DNA of 64,000 bases, taken from positions 62,001 to 126,000 of the forward strand of contig JAZSCN010000003.1 of assembly GCA_045602925.1 (NCBI GenBank), read 5' to 3'. The notes beneath the pieces were generated by a model, which was not told the DNA's origin, did not search any database, and worked only from the letters and a program-made list of their open reading frames with translations. This document shows positions 56,648 to 64,000 of the stretch, in pieces. Source of the stretch: UBA7477 sp045602925. GTDB lineage: Bacteria; Bacillota; Clostridia; Oscillospirales; Ruminococcaceae. The translations under genes were made by a program, and so were the position numbers. Every line of letters begins with the position of its first letter. Position 1 is the stretch's first letter.

Positions 56648-56663
56648 AGAACTGAAATATATA
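56648..56663 (+). promoter_or_regulatory. AGAACT-N4-TATATA promoter
   Basis: Six bases before the ATG at 56670. Confidence 0.65.
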
Positions 56664-56669
56664 AGAATT

Positions 56670-57401
56670 ATGACTTTAAACGATTTTATTATTGATAATA
56701 ATTGTAAGACTTTTAATGAACTTAAGGAACGCCTTTGCAACAAATATGCTGCTCTTAGAGTTAAGATGAAGGGAGTTGATTATAGTTATCTTTTTTCTCT
56801 TAATCCTAAAGTTGATAATTGCAATATGGACTGTTACTTATCAGATGAATGGCTTAAAACTATTAATAATGTAACAGCTTGCACATTTTTACACGAAATT
56901 AATGGTATGCGCATTGAGAGTATTGAACCTGTAACTAAGGATACTCTTGATGCTAAGGAAGTTGCTCTACTTTTTGCTCATGAGGCTAATGTATTTGATG
57001 ATACATTTGATTTCCAGGTGAAATATGGTCTCATGTCTCGAGAAGAAATGTTTGAAAAGGCACCATATTTCATCGAAAAGGATAATTTGATGATGAAGAT
57101 TGGTCATCTTAAGGAGGAACTTGCGGAAATTGAGAAGGCTGCTGAGAATGGTGACCTTACCGAGTTTGCCGATGGTATTATTGACCTTATCTATGTTGCA
57201 GCAGGACTTGGTAATCTTTGCCGATTGCCGATGAAGGAGCTTTGGAATGATGTTCAGAACTCTAATATGGTTGGTAAGGAGAGAGTAACATCTCTTGATA
57301 ATGCAACAAAACGTGGTTCTACCTTTGATGTACGTAAGACAGATAAGTGGGTCGGTCCTCGTGGTGCAGATATTATTAAACATTTTTCACTCGGGAAGTA
57401 A
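56670..57401 (+). CDS. MazG-like nucleotide pyrophosphohydrolase domain protein
   Basis: 243 residues. C-terminal half: LKEELAEIEKAAENGDLTEFADGIIDLIYVAAG carries the metal-binding EExxE...DxxxD pattern of the all-alpha NTP pyrophosphatase (MazG/PRA-PH) fold; KERVTSLDNATKRG follows. The N-terminal half is unrecognised. May adjust dNTP pools or ppGpp-type alarmones. Ends at a hairpin. Confidence 0.8.
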   Translation: MTLNDFIIDNNCKTFNELKERLCNKYAALRVKMKGVDYSYLFSLNPKVDNCNMDCYLSDEWLKTINNVTACTFLHEINGMRIESIEPVTKDTLDAKEVALLFAHEANVFDDTFDFQVKYGLMSREEMFEKAPYFIEKDNLMMKIGHLKEELAEIEKAAENGDLTEFADGIIDLIYVAAGLGNLCRLPMKELWNDVQNSNMVGKERVTSLDNATKRGSTFDVRKTDKWVGPRGADIIKHFSLGK

Positions 57402-57416
57402 ATCTTCCCGATTTTT
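57391..57416 (+). terminator. Hairpin terminator
   Basis: TCGGGAAG stem with complement and ATTTTT, overlapping the stop of the MazG-like gene. Confidence 0.8.
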
Positions 57417-57417
57417 G

Positions 57418-57426
57418 TGATATAAT
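57418..57426 (+). promoter_or_regulatory. TGATATAAT promoter
   Basis: Directly after the terminator; eight bases before the ATG at 57435. Confidence 0.65.
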
Positions 57427-57434
57427 ATATACAT

Positions 57435-57962
57435 ATGAGTGAAACTGAACAAGAAATGGAAGTACCGGTACTTGAGATTGAGTTTGAAAACTTTCTTAAG
57501 TTGTGCGAAAGGATTAATTTAGTTGATTCTGGTGCATTTGCATCAATGCCTAATCATGTAAAGGTTTACGGTGATAGAGAAAAAACTCATATTAAAGACC
57601 TTGTTACTGAACTTATTAGCTATCAAGAAGAAGATAATAAGTGGCGTTTGCGTGAATTTAAGCTCCAGCCGATAGAAACAACTGATAATTACGTAAAAAT
57701 TGAAGATAAAACCATCTATGATGCTTCACGTATTATCATTATTTCTCGAATGAATTCTATTTTTATTATTCCAGGAGAGAAATCTATTGCAGAAGGTAAT
57801 TGTTTGCCAAATGAAATCATTCGTTTTACTAATTTAATATCTTCTCAGCTTTTCCTTCTTCGATTTACTGATGTAATGGTAGATGATAATAGTGGTTATG
57901 ACCTTAAAGTTGATTATCTATTAATTGACAGAACTAAGGTAAAAGAAAATAATGAAGATTGA
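57435..57962 (+). CDS. Unknown 175-aa protein
   Basis: Acidic N-terminus, mixed alpha/beta; DASRIIIISRMNSIFIIPGE is a likely core strand pair. Overlaps the phosphoesterase gene by 11 bases. Function unknown. Confidence 0.75.
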   Translation: MSETEQEMEVPVLEIEFENFLKLCERINLVDSGAFASMPNHVKVYGDREKTHIKDLVTELISYQEEDNKWRLREFKLQPIETTDNYVKIEDKTIYDASRIIIISRMNSIFIIPGEKSIAEGNCLPNEIIRFTNLISSQLFLLRFTDVMVDDNSGYDLKVDYLLIDRTKVKENNED

Positions 57963-58704
57963 GATTACAGGTGATGTTTATGGTGTCGGTGATATTCACG
58001 GGGATACCAGCGTTCTCCGACTTTTAATTGAGTTTGAGGATATTACTGACTGTACATTGATCCTGTTAGGAGATATTGGTATTTGGAGATACCGAGATTA
58101 TAAGCATTTCCTTAAGTTTGATAAGCTTTGTAAAGAGCGTAACATTATGTGTTACGCTCTTCGAGGTAATCATGACAATCCCGCCTTCTTTTATAAGCCG
58201 GAAGAGCAGTCCCCTATAGCAAAAAGGTTTTGGGATAAGTTTACTAATTTCAAAGTAATACCCGATTTAACTCGTATTGTAATAAATGGAGCTAACGGGA
58301 TAGTTATCGGCGGTGCATGTTCTATAGACCGTTGTATACGACGCTCTTTTATCAGCGAGTATCGTCGTTATGGTAACCTTTATAAGCTCAATGACTGGTG
58401 GGAGGGTGAAACATTACCTAATACCAATGGTATTGATGAGAAATTTGACTTCATTTTGAGTCATACAGGTCCTCGTCCGCCTAAATGTCCGCCTCTTACT
58501 AAGGATAATTGTGTATTTTTCGAGCGCGATTACTTCTTAAATGACTATATTAATAGCGAAAATCAGCGTTTAGAAGAGATTAGAGAGCAATTTAAACCTA
58601 AAAGATGGTGGTTTGGACATTATCACATTAATCAAGCCTTTGATTTTATAGATACCAGATGTACTGTCGTAGATATTAATTATCTTACACCCATACGCAT
58701 GTAA
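57952..58704 (+). CDS. Metallophosphoesterase
   Basis: 250 residues. Motifs GVGDIHGD, LLGDIGIWRY, ALRGNHDNP, SHTGPRPP and FGHYHINQ define a calcineurin-type phosphatase. Possible substrates include nucleotides, protein phosphates or, as in some phages, 2',3'-cyclic phosphates; not decidable. Ends in a hairpin that overlaps the stop. Confidence 0.88.
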   Translation: MKIEITGDVYGVGDIHGDTSVLRLLIEFEDITDCTLILLGDIGIWRYRDYKHFLKFDKLCKERNIMCYALRGNHDNPAFFYKPEEQSPIAKRFWDKFTNFKVIPDLTRIVINGANGIVIGGACSIDRCIRRSFISEYRRYGNLYKLNDWWEGETLPNTNGIDEKFDFILSHTGPRPPKCPPLTKDNCVFFERDYFLNDYINSENQRLEEIREQFKPKRWWFGHYHINQAFDFIDTRCTVVDINYLTPIRM

Positions 58705-58720
58705 CGTATGGGTGATTTCT
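58688..58720 (+). terminator. Hairpin terminator
   Basis: CACCCATACG stem with complement followed by ATTTCTTTT. Confidence 0.8.
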
Positions 58721-58722
58721 TT

Positions 58723-58730
58723 TATAAATA
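58723..58730 (+). promoter_or_regulatory. Perfect late box TATAAATA
   Basis: Identical to the T4 late consensus; seven bases before the ATG at 58738. Confidence 0.75.
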
Positions 58731-58737
58731 ATGTATT

Positions 58738-59418
58738 ATGGCAGTATTAAAACCAATAGTTATAGACTTACCAACAAGAGGCAAATGTGCCATTGATTAT
58801 ATCGATTATTTCGATGAAGGTCAATATGGTCCAGATAAGCCCTTCTTTGTTAGCAGATTTGATGATTTCACTCAAGTTGCTAAGCAAATGAGAGCATGTT
58901 TGTCTCTTCAGGGTAATGAAAATAGTTTAATTCACTTTAAACGTGAACATATTGATGGTAAATGGGGCGAACCTTTAGTTATTGAAGCCGGAAATGAACC
59001 ATATCCTTATCGTGCTCAATATAAAATTCGTTTCATGCTTCGTATTAAGTTCTATGGAGACTTTGGATACATCGATCTTGGTCAGAAATGGTCTCCAGAA
59101 GACGATCCAACTGAGACATATTACGTAGAAGCTAAGGATTTAGAAGTAGTAGATCGTTGCATGCTTTCTGAAGCTGATGCTAAAAGGATTTTAGAATATA
59201 TTTTGAATGCTGAAGTTGAATCAGGTAAAACATTATCTCAAGTAGGTAAAGAACAATATGTACCTGGTGAAAATGGTGCAGCCGCTACTATTCAACCTTT
59301 GACTTCAGGGCCAGTTGCAGAAGCTCTTGCAGCTATTGAAAAAGAAAGAATGGCAACATATGTAGCTGATGCTAATTACGTTTTAAGTGATGGTGACGCA
59401 TTACTTACAATTGAATAA
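58738..59418 (+). CDS. Unknown late virion-type protein
   Basis: 226 residues. Beta-rich first part (YKIRFMLRIKFYGDFGYIDL), helical and Ala/Glu-rich end. First gene of the late structural run. Not recognised; tail or baseplate role likely. Confidence 0.75.
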   Translation: MAVLKPIVIDLPTRGKCAIDYIDYFDEGQYGPDKPFFVSRFDDFTQVAKQMRACLSLQGNENSLIHFKREHIDGKWGEPLVIEAGNEPYPYRAQYKIRFMLRIKFYGDFGYIDLGQKWSPEDDPTETYYVEAKDLEVVDRCMLSEADAKRILEYILNAEVESGKTLSQVGKEQYVPGENGAAATIQPLTSGPVAEALAAIEKERMATYVADANYVLSDGDALLTIE

Positions 59419-59421
59419 ATA
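59414..59421 (+). promoter_or_regulatory. Late-type box AATAAATA
   Basis: Overlaps the upstream stop; seven bases before the ATG at 59429. Confidence 0.55.
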
Positions 59422-59428
59422 ATTTTGT

Positions 59429-59701
59429 ATGGCAGACGAACAGATTAAAAACGCACCAGAAACTGACTCAAAGCCAGTTGTATCAGAAGAACAGAAGGCT
59501 AACATTATCAAAAAGATTATTGAATGTGTTAGCGCTGTTATGAAGGCAGCCTTTTCTAAAGGTGATGCTGACACAGTTTGGTATAAGAAAGGTCTTTATT
59601 ATACCGCCGCTGGTATTCTTGCAGTAATCGTATATCTTTTTACATATCATGGTGTAGAGATTATTGATTGGCTTACTGCACTCGTCACAAGCTTATTCTA
59701 A
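59429..59701 (+). CDS. Small membrane protein
   Basis: 90 residues: acidic disordered N-terminus, amphipathic middle and one hydrophobic helix (GLYYTAAGILAVIVYLFTYH) with a second weakly hydrophobic end (WLTALVTSLF). Late expression and size would suit a holin-like or virion membrane protein; unproven. Confidence 0.75.
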   Translation: MADEQIKNAPETDSKPVVSEEQKANIIKKIIECVSAVMKAAFSKGDADTVWYKKGLYYTAAGILAVIVYLFTYHGVEIIDWLTALVTSLF

Positions 59702-59722
59702 TAAAATAAACACAGATTTATT

Positions 59723-59754
59723 AAAAGGTTGTACCTATCAGGGTACAACCTTTT
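59723..59754 (+). terminator. Hairpin terminator
   Basis: AAAAGGTTGTACC stem with complement ending in TTTTC. Confidence 0.8.
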
Positions 59755-59756
59755 CT

Positions 59757-59764
59757 CATAAATA
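59757..59764 (+). promoter_or_regulatory. Late-type box CATAAATA
   Basis: Nine bases before the ATG at 59774, right after the terminator. Confidence 0.55.
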
Positions 59765-59773
59765 GTTTTTAGT

Positions 59774-60460
59774 ATGATTTCTAAATGTCAAAATATAGTA
59801 ATCAACAGAACGAAATTTTCCGATTTTGAGGAGTTTTATCCTGAAATTGACTCTACAGAAGGGTTAAAACTTGTTGGTTTTATAGAAACAACCGACTTGT
59901 GCACAGGTGAAACAATTAAAAAGAACGTTTCAGTTGATTATCCTAATGTTAATCCAGTTGCTAAACGTCCTGATAATCTTCTTATCGACAACCTTTATGG
60001 CAATTCTAGTTTTTGTATAAAAAATGTAGTTTGCAATGACGGTGATACGACTCTTACTAGATACACCGTTACTACTGATTTTGAAGGTGATTTAATTCAA
60101 ATTAATAACCTTAATGATGATAGAGAAATTTTCAAAAAGACCGTTTTCTCATCAGGTTACTTAAATATCGGATTTACTAAGAATATTCCGTTTGGCCGTA
60201 CTATTCAGGTTATCTTTAATAATTTCCCTGCTAGTGATTATGGTATTATTCTTCGTCAGGTTGATTATGATGAAGACAGTAATCATATTATTTCTGCAGG
60301 TTCTCCTGAAATTTTAATTGAAAAAGACGAACGTCTTGGTAATAATACATCAATTTTAATAACTTTCACACAATCTACTGAAAAGGGTACCGCGTCTGTT
60401 GCAGCAGGTTCTTCTAAACTTCATAAAGTAGTTGCTTCTGAAATACAAATACTTAACTAA
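59774..60460 (+). CDS. Unknown structural-type protein
   Basis: 228 residues, beta-rich, Asn/Thr/Asp-rich (TTLTRYTVTTDFEGDLIQIN). Three bases before the long fibre gene. Probably a tail fibre accessory or baseplate protein; not recognised. Confidence 0.75.
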   Translation: MISKCQNIVINRTKFSDFEEFYPEIDSTEGLKLVGFIETTDLCTGETIKKNVSVDYPNVNPVAKRPDNLLIDNLYGNSSFCIKNVVCNDGDTTLTRYTVTTDFEGDLIQINNLNDDREIFKKTVFSSGYLNIGFTKNIPFGRTIQVIFNNFPASDYGIILRQVDYDEDSNHIISAGSPEILIEKDERLGNNTSILITFTQSTEKGTASVAAGSSKLHKVVASEIQILN

Positions 60461-60463
60461 TAT

Positions 60464-63400
60464 ATGAGTAATAAATTTTACAAACCTAAGAATGAATATG
60501 GTGAGCTTCTCGTTGGACAGCCCGCTTTAGAGAAAGCTATTGCTGACTACAATGCAGCTGATAATAAAATTATTAATGATTATAGGGAAGCTGATGAACT
60601 TCTTAAAGCAGAGCTTATAGAAAAAATTGATAATGCTGATGCTGACATTAATGCTACAATTAGTAATCTTGAAACTAAGTTAGAAGCTGCTGATACAGAA
60701 ATTAGAGAATCTATTCAATCTCTTGATAACAAAGTAGTAGCGGGTGATACAGAATTAGATAATAAGATTGATACCTTTAAAACTATTGCTGTAAAGGTTA
60801 TTGAAAATGACTCAATAGAAAGTTATTTCCAGCAAGTTATTCAAAATAAAGAGATGACGCTTGAAGAGCTTAAAGTAGAGCTCGGGCGTACTGTTTATAT
60901 TATTAAAGGTTCTGATGATAATATTAGCGGAAAAAATACATATGAAGAGTATATTTGTATAAATCCTGAAATTTTAGATGAAAATGGAAGACCTGAAATG
61001 GTTCGTCTCGGAGCTGTTGATTCAATCTTGGCTCGTTATGAAGACCCAACTAAAGGCTCTCGTATGGGTTCAGTAGAGTTAGTTCATAACCTTTACACTG
61101 GTGATGACGAGGTTTGGGGCAAATATTTTACTAGAGATTTAGAAGGCAACCATATTGAAGAACCTGTCCCTGGTAAAGCCGTTGCGCCATGCACATTACG
61201 TGCATTCTGGAAAGCAGACGAAGAACTTAGAAACGCTGATATTCGTATTGAAAATGAGTATAAAGAAGCTGATGAAGCGCTTAAATCCACTCTTGAATCA
61301 GCTGATACTCAGATTAGAAATGATTTTGGAGCTGCAGATACTCAGCTTAGAGCAGATTTTGAAGCAGCGGATGCTCAACTTACTGAAGATATTAATAATC
61401 TTAAGGCTGAAGATACCGCTCTTAGCAATAGAATTGATGCGATTAAAACTGAGTTGATGGGTACTACCGAAGCTGCTGACTACTCAGGTTCTCGTATTGA
61501 TAAAATTGAAGAAACTATTGGTATCAGTGGTTGTCCAAAGTGCGGTAGAGAAGCATGTGACCATGATGACCCTACTAAAGACCAATGCACAATTTATTGT
61601 CGTCTTAAAGATATTGAAACTGATATTGTAGACTTAGAAGGTAATATCAATAACGAGCAGGAACGAGCAATTGAGCGTGAAGATGAAATCGAAACAACGT
61701 TAAGTAATGCTTTAACTGAAGAAAGTGAAAGAGCTGTTGAACGTGAAGATGAAATCAGTGAGGCTTTAATAGCTGAGGTTAATAGAGCAGTTGCACGTGA
61801 AAATGTCATCGAAAATAATTTAAATGCAGAAATTACTAGAGCCAAAGCAGCTGAAACTGTTTTAACTACAGATTTAAATAGCGAAATTGCTCGAAGTACA
61901 TCAAAAGACGAAGAACTTACAGCTAGTATCAAAGATATTAATGATACAATCGGTACTCATGATTCTTCTTCTACTAAGACTATTTGGGAAACAATCGATG
62001 ATAATTTTGCTAGTAGCACTGCTCTTACAGAAAGTAAGTTTACTGAAGCTAAAAACCACATTGATGCTAATAATAAAGCAATTGAAGATATTAATGGAAC
62101 AATTGGCAGTCGTGGTTCTTCTTCTACTAAGTCTGTTTGGGAAACGATTGATGATAACTTTATCGAAAATAACGCCTTTACTGAAGAGAAATTTGACGAA
62201 GCCAAAGGATTTATTAATACAAATACCAATGATATTACTGCAATTAAGAGTGTTATAGGTGATAAGAATGCTTCTACTATTAATACCGATACACTTTGGG
62301 GTTCTATTAAGAAGTCTGCTGATGATATTTCCAATAATACTGCTAATATTTCCAATAATACTGCTAATATTGCAAATAATTTAGCGCAAATTACTATAAA
62401 TGCTAATAGTATTAATACAACTAATAGCAGAGTTGATGCAGCTGAAACTGCAATTAGTAAACATACTACTGATATTTCTGCTCTTGATGAAAGATTAACT
62501 AGTGCTGCAAATAGTATTACAGCTCATAGTGGTGAAATTACTACAATTAAAGAGACCCTTGGTACTCATAGTAGTAGTTTAAGTTCTCACGGTGAAAGTT
62601 TAGATAAGGCCAAAAATGATATTACTGAAATCAATGAAGCAATAGCTACAATTAATACTAAATTGGGTGATACTGATGCTGCTGCAACAGGTTCCTCAAT
62701 ATGGGCTGCTATCAATGATGCAAAAAATAATATCACTTTACTTCAAACTAATAAAGCTTCTAATGGAGAACTTAATGAAGTTAAGGAAGAACTTACAGAT
62801 GAGATTACTGCTATTGGAAATTCTCTTGGCGAAAATAAAAACCCTGAGTACCCAAATAGCGCATGGTCTTATATAGTAAGTCATGATGCAGCTATTAATA
62901 GCGATAGTGGTATTTTAAATCGTTTATCTGCTATTGAATCAAACGTTGATACTAAGGCTGCTTCTTCTGATTTAAATGCTTCTAATACCAGAATTAATGA
63001 ATTAGAAACCGCTAAACAGCAAATCGAAGGCAACATTAGCGATATTAATAATAATATTACTTCATTAAGTGAAAGAATTGGTGAGGTAAATGATAGTTTA
63101 GCTGCTCAGATTTCTACATTAGAAAGCCAAGTAACTACATTAAGTACTCAGCCTGGTGTTGCGGTTATTAACTGTGGATTAACATCAGTAGTAGAAAATG
63201 GTGATGTTTGGAGTAACTCAACAACCATTTTTGCTAGCTCACTTATCAACTTCCTTCCTAATGTTACTGATGCAAAGAATGTTAATTTCGCTGTAACTTC
63301 TGTACGTTATACCACTGATGATGCTAACGCACCAGGTGAGCAAATTACACCTGAAATTCTTTATTATGGTGGAGTTACTAATGATGAAACTAATAACCGC

Positions 63401-63496
63401 AGTGCTGTTATTACATTTAATGACTTCCAGCGCAAACCACAGTCACTCATTGTAACTATTACATATTGGGAAGAAAATTCAGTAATTAATCTTTAA
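60464..63496 (+). CDS. Long coiled-coil tail-fibre-type protein
   Basis: 1010 residues, mostly heptad-like coiled coil with short repeats: ADTQIR/ADAQL units, REDEIE units, and five copies of an IG...S.W..I.. unit (for example STKTIWETIDDN, STKSVWETIDDN). A Cys/His cluster GCPKCGREACDHDD...CTIYC interrupts it at about residue 357-380. The C-terminus (from about 895) is beta-rich and globular. This is the layout of a trimeric fibre shaft with a terminal domain. Confidence 0.85.
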   Translation: MSNKFYKPKNEYGELLVGQPALEKAIADYNAADNKIINDYREADELLKAELIEKIDNADADINATISNLETKLEAADTEIRESIQSLDNKVVAGDTELDNKIDTFKTIAVKVIENDSIESYFQQVIQNKEMTLEELKVELGRTVYIIKGSDDNISGKNTYEEYICINPEILDENGRPEMVRLGAVDSILARYEDPTKGSRMGSVELVHNLYTGDDEVWGKYFTRDLEGNHIEEPVPGKAVAPCTLRAFWKADEELRNADIRIENEYKEADEALKSTLESADTQIRNDFGAADTQLRADFEAADAQLTEDINNLKAEDTALSNRIDAIKTELMGTTEAADYSGSRIDKIEETIGISGCPKCGREACDHDDPTKDQCTIYCRLKDIETDIVDLEGNINNEQERAIEREDEIETTLSNALTEESERAVEREDEISEALIAEVNRAVARENVIENNLNAEITRAKAAETVLTTDLNSEIARSTSKDEELTASIKDINDTIGTHDSSSTKTIWETIDDNFASSTALTESKFTEAKNHIDANNKAIEDINGTIGSRGSSSTKSVWETIDDNFIENNAFTEEKFDEAKGFINTNTNDITAIKSVIGDKNASTINTDTLWGSIKKSADDISNNTANISNNTANIANNLAQITINANSINTTNSRVDAAETAISKHTTDISALDERLTSAANSITAHSGEITTIKETLGTHSSSLSSHGESLDKAKNDITEINEAIATINTKLGDTDAAATGSSIWAAINDAKNNITLLQTNKASNGELNEVKEELTDEITAIGNSLGENKNPEYPNSAWSYIVSHDAAINSDSGILNRLSAIESNVDTKAASSDLNASNTRINELETAKQQIEGNISDINNNITSLSERIGEVNDSLAAQISTLESQVTTLSTQPGVAVINCGLTSVVENGDVWSNSTTIFASSLINFLPNVTDAKNVNFAVTSVRYTTDDANAPGEQITPEILYYGGVTNDETNNRSAVITFNDFQRKPQSLIVTITYWEENSVINL
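61532..61600 (+). other. Predicted zinc-knuckle encoded within the fibre
   Basis: CPKC, then C-D-H, then C and C within 23 residues, unusual in a coiled-coil fibre shaft that otherwise lacks such Cys density. Confidence 0.5.
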
Positions 63497-63513
63497 TTTT
63501 TATACCTAATACT

Positions 63514-64000
63514 ATGGCAAAAACTAAAATTCCCCTTACATATACAGGTTCTAGCACTGAAGATCTTTACGTCTTAGCACTCCGAAAGGGTAAGGAAGTT
63601 AAGCTCCGAGTAAAGGAGCTTAACTGCCATGGTGGTATTTTAACAGAAGGAATTGTACAAGATACCACAACTTATCCAGATGAGGATGCTCTTAAAGATG
63701 CTGCTACAGTTCCGGGGCAACTTACAAATGGTACAATTTATACCACTACTGATGAAAATAATAACAAAGTAGATTATATCTATTATAATGATAAGTTATC
63801 CCCATTATCTGGCGTTAGTGATGAACCAGGAACTGTTGTAAATGGTCTTGAATTTGGTGCAACATATGAGTCTCTTGACAAACTAGTAGAAGCTAAAAAT
63901 TTAAATTTATTATCAACTAAGAAAATTTACACAGTTAATGATATTGGCACTATTGAGCAATATATTCTTCATAAAGGCAATTTAGTTCAGATTGCAGGTG
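63514..64000 (+). CDS. N-terminal part of a late structural protein (truncated by window edge)
   Basis: At least 162 residues, MAKTKIPLTYTGSSTEDLYV at the start, then a Gly/Thr/Asn-rich beta region. Follows the fibre gene by 17 bases on the same strand and runs off the window. Probably another fibre or fibre-associated protein. Confidence 0.7.
   Translation, partial: MAKTKIPLTYTGSSTEDLYVLALRKGKEVKLRVKELNCHGGILTEGIVQDTTTYPDEDALKDAATVPGQLTNGTIYTTTDENNNKVDYIYYNDKLSPLSGVSDEPGTVVNGLEFGATYESLDKLVEAKNLNLLSTKKIYTVNDIGTIEQYILHKGNLVQIAG

Noticed and set aside
1..64000. Reassigned stop codon (TAG or TGA recoding) as in some gut megaphages
   Set aside because: TAA, TGA and TAG all end genes at compact junctions, for example TAG at 44747-44749 and in the gene ending at 33349, and the core enzymes have no in-frame TAG or TGA.

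Overview
The window is a gapless 64-kb piece of a large, A+T-rich, T4-like myovirus (tailed dsDNA phage). It encodes most of the T4-type replication and recombination set: primase, RNase H/FEN-type nuclease, sliding clamp, gp32-like ssDNA-binding protein, DnaB-type helicase, UvsX, family B polymerase, gp46/gp47 nuclease, gp55-like late sigma, ATP-dependent ligase, UvsW, UvsY, a probable gp62-like clamp-loader subunit and thymidylate synthase. Stop codons TAA, TAG and TGA are all used, so the code is standard. Almost no start codon has a Shine-Dalgarno sequence. That fits a host such as the Bacteroidota, but the host is inference. No tRNA, CRISPR array, insertion sequence or integrase was seen, and no stretch over 300 bases lacks a gene.

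Layout. 0-3.4 kb: late virion-type genes on both strands. 3.4-31.3 kb: minus-strand replication/recombination operons, interrupted by three plus-strand late genes (10.9, 14.7 and 26.2 kb) that each end in a strong hairpin terminator facing the minus-strand operons. 20.1-26.1 kb: an eight-gene NAD/nucleotide block (nicotinamidase, NDT-like protein, PRPP-synthetase homologue, Nampt homologue, DarG-like macrodomain, NAD synthetase and small proteins). 29.8-31.3 kb: a TROVE/vWA (DUF2828-like) protein. 31.4-41.1 kb: about two dozen small minus-strand genes, mostly unrecognised, plus a DNA ligase; a Dam-type methylase follows. 41.6-43.5 kb: uvsW-uvsY. 43.5-50 kb: mostly late genes, several with a capsid-targeting-like N-terminus, including a GNAT acetyltransferase, an NMNAT-like nucleotidyltransferase and a retropepsin-like protein. 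51.5-58.7 kb: plus-strand metabolic and replication genes. 58.7-64 kb: late structural genes including a 1010-residue coiled-coil fibre.

Regulation is unusually legible. Three promoter classes sit almost on the start codons: (i) AGAACT-N4-TATAAT-N6-ATG in front of replication, NAD and small genes; (ii) TGNTATAAT-N7/8-ATG in front of gp55, uvsY and a few others; (iii) a T4-late-like TAAATA box 5-11 bases before virion-type genes, matching the encoded gp55-like sigma. In the first class the predicted transcription start falls on the A of the start codon, so these mRNAs should be leaderless. Many AGAACT boxes lie inside the last codons of the preceding gene.

The most interesting biology is the combination of a near-complete NAD+ rebuilding route, an orphan DarG-type ADP-ribosyl-DNA hydrolase, and an NMNAT-like enzyme that appears to carry a prohead targeting peptide and so may be injected with the genome. 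Together they look like a counter-defence against NAD-depleting and DNA-ADP-ribosylating immunity.
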